Positions 61,494 through 64,000 of a DNA stretch of 64,000 nucleotides are shown here, one piece after another. The notes under the pieces were generated by a model. The model ran no database searches. It was given only the letters and a program-made list of their open reading frames with translations, and was not told the origin of the DNA. A program made the position numbers and the translations under genes. Position 1 is the first letter of the stretch, and each line of letters starts with the position of its first letter. The stretch covers positions 3,853,001 to 3,917,000 of the forward strand of contig NC_009675.1 in the NCBI RefSeq assembly GCF_000017505.1, read 5' to 3'. The DNA comes from Anaeromyxobacter sp. Fw109-5 (lineage in GTDB: Bacteria; Myxococcota; Myxococcia; Myxococcales; Anaeromyxobacteraceae).

Positions 61494-62516
61494 ATGGACC
61501 CCTACGGCCTGCGGCGTGTCGTGTCGCCGAAGGGCGCGCTCCCCCAGCGCGCCGACGTCCTCGACCCCGCCCTCCCCCTCGGGGAGGACGAGCTCTCGAT
61601 CTCGGTCGAGGCGCTCAACGTGGACGCGGCGAGCTTCCGGCAGCTCGAGGGCGCGGTGGGGCGCGACCCCGAGCGCATCGGCGCCGAGGTGCTCCGCATC
61701 GTGCGCGCGCGCGGCAAGCTGCAGAACCCGGTCACCGGCTCGGGCGGCATGCTCATCGGCCGCGTCCGGGCCGTCGGCGCCCGGCACCCCGCCGCGGCGA
61801 CGCTGCGGCCGGGCGACCGGATCGCCACCCTCGTCTCGCTCACCCTCACGCCGCTGCGGCTCGAGCGGATCCGCGCCGTCCGGCCGGAGATCGACCGCGT
61901 CGAGTGCGACGGCGAGGCCATCCTGTTCGCGAGCGGCCTCTGGGCGCGCCTGCCCGGCGACCTCCCGGAGACGCTCGCCCTCGCGGCGCTCGACGTGTGC
62001 GGCGCGCCCGCGCTCGCGGCGCGGCACGTCCGGCCCGGCGCGCGCGTGCTCGTGCTCGGGGCGGGCAAGTCGGGGATGCTCGTCGCCGCGCACGCGCGCG
62101 AGCTGCTCGCCGGCGCGGGCGAGGTCGTCGCCGCCGACCGCTCCGAGGCGGCGCTCGCGGCCATCCGCGCGGTCGGCGCCTGCGACCGCACGGTCGCGCT
62201 CGACGCGACCGACGCCGTCGCCGCGCTCGCCGCGGTCGAGGCGGTGGGCGGGCCGTTCGACCTCGTCGTGAGCTGCGCGAGCGTGGCCGGGACGGAGCTG
62301 GCGTCCATCCTCGCCGTGAAGGACGGCGGGACGGTGCTCTTCTTCTCGATGGCGACGAGCTTCACCGCCGCCGCGCTCGGCGCCGAGGGCGTGGGAAAGG
62401 ACGCGACGCTGCTCGTGGGGAACGGCTACGTCCCCGGACACGCGGAGCTGACCCTGGACCTGCTGCGCCGGAACGCGCCGTTGCGGGCTCTCTTCGAGGA
62501 GCGGTACGCGCGCTGA
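61494..62516 (+). CDS. kdd: L-erythro-3,5-diaminohexanoate dehydrogenase
   Basis: The 340-residue NAD(P)-dependent dehydrogenase has a beginning, MDPYGLRRVVSPKGALPQRA, and ALNVDAASFRQLE that are characteristic of KDD, which acts in lysine fermentation to deaminate 3,5-diaminohexanoate oxidatively. A MDR-type Rossmann domain follows: ARVLVLGAGKSGMLVAAHAR, VVAADRSEAALAAIRAVGA, and VVSCASVAGTELASILAVKD. No catalytic zinc Cys/His set is present. None of the other lysine-degradation genes (kamA, kamDE, kce) is in the window, so its pathway here is uncertain. DUF3616 starts 3 bp after it. Confidence 0.85.
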   Translation: MDPYGLRRVVSPKGALPQRADVLDPALPLGEDELSISVEALNVDAASFRQLEGAVGRDPERIGAEVLRIVRARGKLQNPVTGSGGMLIGRVRAVGARHPAAATLRPGDRIATLVSLTLTPLRLERIRAVRPEIDRVECDGEAILFASGLWARLPGDLPETLALAALDVCGAPALAARHVRPGARVLVLGAGKSGMLVAAHARELLAGAGEVVAADRSEAALAAIRAVGACDRTVALDATDAVAALAAVEAVGGPFDLVVSCASVAGTELASILAVKDGGTVLFFSMATSFTAAALGAEGVGKDATLLVGNGYVPGHAELTLDLLRRNAPLRALFEERYAR

Positions 62517-62519
62517 GCC

Positions 62520-63506
62520 ATGCCGTCGCTCTGGCTTGCCCTCGGGATCCTCGCGTCCCTGCCGGTCGGCGCGGAGCCCGGCCGTCCTCGCGTGGTCGAG
62601 TTCCACGGTGCCTGCGATGCGTCGGGGGCGGTGGTGCGCGGGGGCGGGCTGGTCGTCGTCGGCGACGACGAGGACAACGTCCTCCGCCTGTACGACGCCA
62701 ACCGGGGCGGAGCGCCCCTGGCGAGCTGGGAGCTCTCGGCCGCGCTCGAGCTGGAGCGCGGCAAGCGGCGCTACCCGGAGACGGACTTGGAGGCAGCGAC
62801 GGGGCTCGGGGACCTCGGGCTGTGGCTGACGTCGCACGGGCTCGACTCGAAGGCTCGGCGGCAGGGGGCGCGCTTCCTGCTCTTCGCGACGCGCACGCGC
62901 GCGGACGGTCAGATCGTGGTGGAGGGCCGTCCCTACCGCACGCTCCTGGACGATCTCCTCGCCGCGCCCGCGCTCGCCCGGTTCGGCCTCGCCGAGGCGG
63001 CCGCGCGACCGCCCAAGGCGCCGGGTGGACTGAACCTGGAGGGCATGACGGCCGCGCTCGACGGGCGCACCGTGCTCGTGGGGCTGCGGAGCCCGGTGCC
63101 GCCGGGTGGCGCGCTCGTCATCCCGATCGAGAACGTCCCCGCCCTCGTCCGCGGCGAGCGGGCGCGGCTCGGCGCGCCCGTTCAGCTCGATCTCGGGGGC
63201 CGCGGCATCCGCTCGCTCTCGTCCTGGCGCGGCCGCTACGTGATCGTCGCGGGCGCCACGGGCGAGGGCGACCCCTCCCGGCTCTTCACCTGGAGCGGTG
63301 CGCCCCACGACGGGCCCGTCGCCGACCCCGTGGATCTCGCCGGCCTCAACCCCGAGGCGTTCGCGACCTTCGAGAACCGGGACGAGATCCTCCTCCTCAG
63401 CGACGACGGCACCCGCCCCATCGACGGCGTCCCCTGCAAGAAGCTGAAGGACCCGGCCCGGAAGCGGTTTCGGGGAGCCTGGGTGCGGCTCTCGGGGGCG
63501 CCTTGA
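62520..63506 (+). CDS. DUF3616 family protein, probably exported
   Basis: The 328-residue protein starts with a possible signal (MPSLWLALGILASLPVGA). Repeated beta-propeller-like strands follow: GGGLVVVGDDEDNVLRLYDA, TDLEAATGLGDLGLWLTSHG, NLEGMTAALDGRTVLVGLRS, RSLSSWRGRYVIVAGATGEG and ENRDEILLLSDDGTRPIDG. The NLEGMTA and GLEAFA-type (here NPEAFATFEN) landmarks and the length agree with DUF3616, of unknown function. It begins 3 bp after kdd, but the shared transcript need not imply shared function. Confidence 0.8.
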   Translation: MPSLWLALGILASLPVGAEPGRPRVVEFHGACDASGAVVRGGGLVVVGDDEDNVLRLYDANRGGAPLASWELSAALELERGKRRYPETDLEAATGLGDLGLWLTSHGLDSKARRQGARFLLFATRTRADGQIVVEGRPYRTLLDDLLAAPALARFGLAEAAARPPKAPGGLNLEGMTAALDGRTVLVGLRSPVPPGGALVIPIENVPALVRGERARLGAPVQLDLGGRGIRSLSSWRGRYVIVAGATGEGDPSRLFTWSGAPHDGPVADPVDLAGLNPEAFATFENRDEILLLSDDGTRPIDGVPCKKLKDPARKRFRGAWVRLSGAP

Positions 63507-63531
63507 GGTCGAAGCTCGGCGGGGGCTCCCC

Positions 63532-64000
63532 TCACGCGCGCGCCGCCCGCGGCCGCACCAGCGTCACGGTGCAGCCCGCCTCCATCGCGACCTTCACCGA
63601 TACGGTGCCGGGCAGGGCGAGGGCCGGCACGTTGCGCGGCGGGGCGCCGATCACGATGTGGTCGACCTGGTTCACGCGGGCGTACTGGAGGATGGCCTCG
63701 GCGGGGTCGTTCGACTCGAGGACGTGCAGCGACACGCGCCCGGCCGGCAGCCGCAGCGGCTCGGCCCAGTCGCGCAGCAGCACCGTGTGCTGAAGGCGCG
63801 TCCGGGCCGCGGTCTCCTCGTCGGACCCGCCCAGCTCCGGCGTGCGCTTCACCACCGTCACGCAGGCCAGGCGCGCGTCCGGCTCGGCGGCGACGAGGTG
63901 CCGTACCCCCTCGCGCAGCGAGTCGAACGCGCCCTCCGACGCGCGCGTGGTGGCGATCGCGACCAGCACGATGGGGGCGCGGGAGAGGTGAGCGGTCGGC
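63532..64000 (-). CDS. Universal stress protein domain, C-terminal part of a longer protein (partial)
   Basis: The minus-strand frame is open from the window edge (PTAHLSRAPIVLVAIATTRA) to TGA at 63532. The visible 155 residues are one USP domain with VLVAIATTRASEGAFDSLRE at the start and DHIVIGAPPRNVPALALPGT then VSVKVAMEAGCTVTLVRPRA at the end; the usual G-x2-G-x9-G-S pattern is degenerate (APPRN...PGTVS), so ATP binding is uncertain. Because coding goes on upstream without a start, it is likely the tail of a fusion, for instance a protein kinase with a C-terminal USP domain; that cannot be verified here. Confidence 0.75.
   Translation of the reverse strand, partial: PTAHLSRAPIVLVAIATTRASEGAFDSLREGVRHLVAAEPDARLACVTVVKRTPELGGSDEETAARTRLQHTVLLRDWAEPLRLPAGRVSLHVLESNDPAEAILQYARVNQVDHIVIGAPPRNVPALALPGTVSVKVAMEAGCTVTLVRPRAARA

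Noticed and set aside
1-64000. CRISPR array
   Set aside because: No regularly spaced repeats of 24-40 bp with unique spacers and no cas genes were found.

Overview
The window is very GC-rich bacterial DNA with dense coding and the usual Shine-Dalgarno sequences. The gene content (split YeeE/YedE pair, L-erythro-3,5-diaminohexanoate dehydrogenase, BTAD-type regulator, long BIG2-repeat lipoprotein) suggests a Myxococcota member, perhaps Anaeromyxobacter-like. That placement is inferred from family content, not proven.

The main structural fact is a 47-bp perfect direct repeat at 8098-8144 and 48304-48350. The right copy is the 3' half of an intact tRNA-Pro(CGG) gene on the minus strand, which has its own promoter at 48445-48473. 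The left copy is an orphan tRNA 3' half followed by a terminator, 198 bp from a tyrosine-recombinase integrase. The roughly 40.2 kb between them is read as an integrative genomic island in tRNA-Pro. It has no recognisable phage structural or conjugation genes.

Left of the island (1-8097) are the edge of a membrane protein gene, an AbiEi/AbiEii type IV toxin-antitoxin pair, a SWIM/SNF2 helicase, and, divergent from it, a TOTE-type archaeo-eukaryotic-primase/SF2-helicase gene broken by one extra A. This looks like a defence cluster next to a tRNA integration hotspot.

The island (8098-48350) is a stress and carbohydrate island with many gene fragments. From left: integrase, decayed MNT/HEPN pair, RutE-type nitroreductase, hydrolases, a cNMP-domain flavoprotein resembling thioredoxin reductase, aldo/keto reductase, glycogen debranching enzyme, cardiolipin-synthase-like PLD and transketolase. 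Next comes a minus-strand protein-quality-control cluster (Hsp20, HdeD, ClpK-like disaggregase, rhomboid protease, SDH-type Clp-fold protease, PsiE) that shares families with the transmissible locus of stress tolerance. Then LOG protein, glucose-6-phosphate dehydrogenase, UspA, BON and DUF2267 proteins, and three exported alpha-glucan enzymes (GH13, GH66, GH15). The right end holds a ParB-like protein, PfpI, a second Hsp20, a PRC-barrel protein and a second BON protein. Fragments of USP, BON, 6-phosphogluconate dehydrogenase, DsbA, LigD, a LuxR-type regulator and an IS3 transposase show repeated insertion and deletion.

Right of tRNA-Pro (48382-64000) is ordinary chromosome: the BIG2 lipoprotein, a membrane protein, an M24 Xaa-Pro peptidase, the YeeE/YedE halves, an M61 peptidase, a BTAD/ATPase regulator, diaminohexanoate dehydrogenase, a DUF3616 protein and the C-terminal part of a USP-domain protein cut by the window edge. 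Several genes carry single-base indels, which may be real decay or sequence errors.
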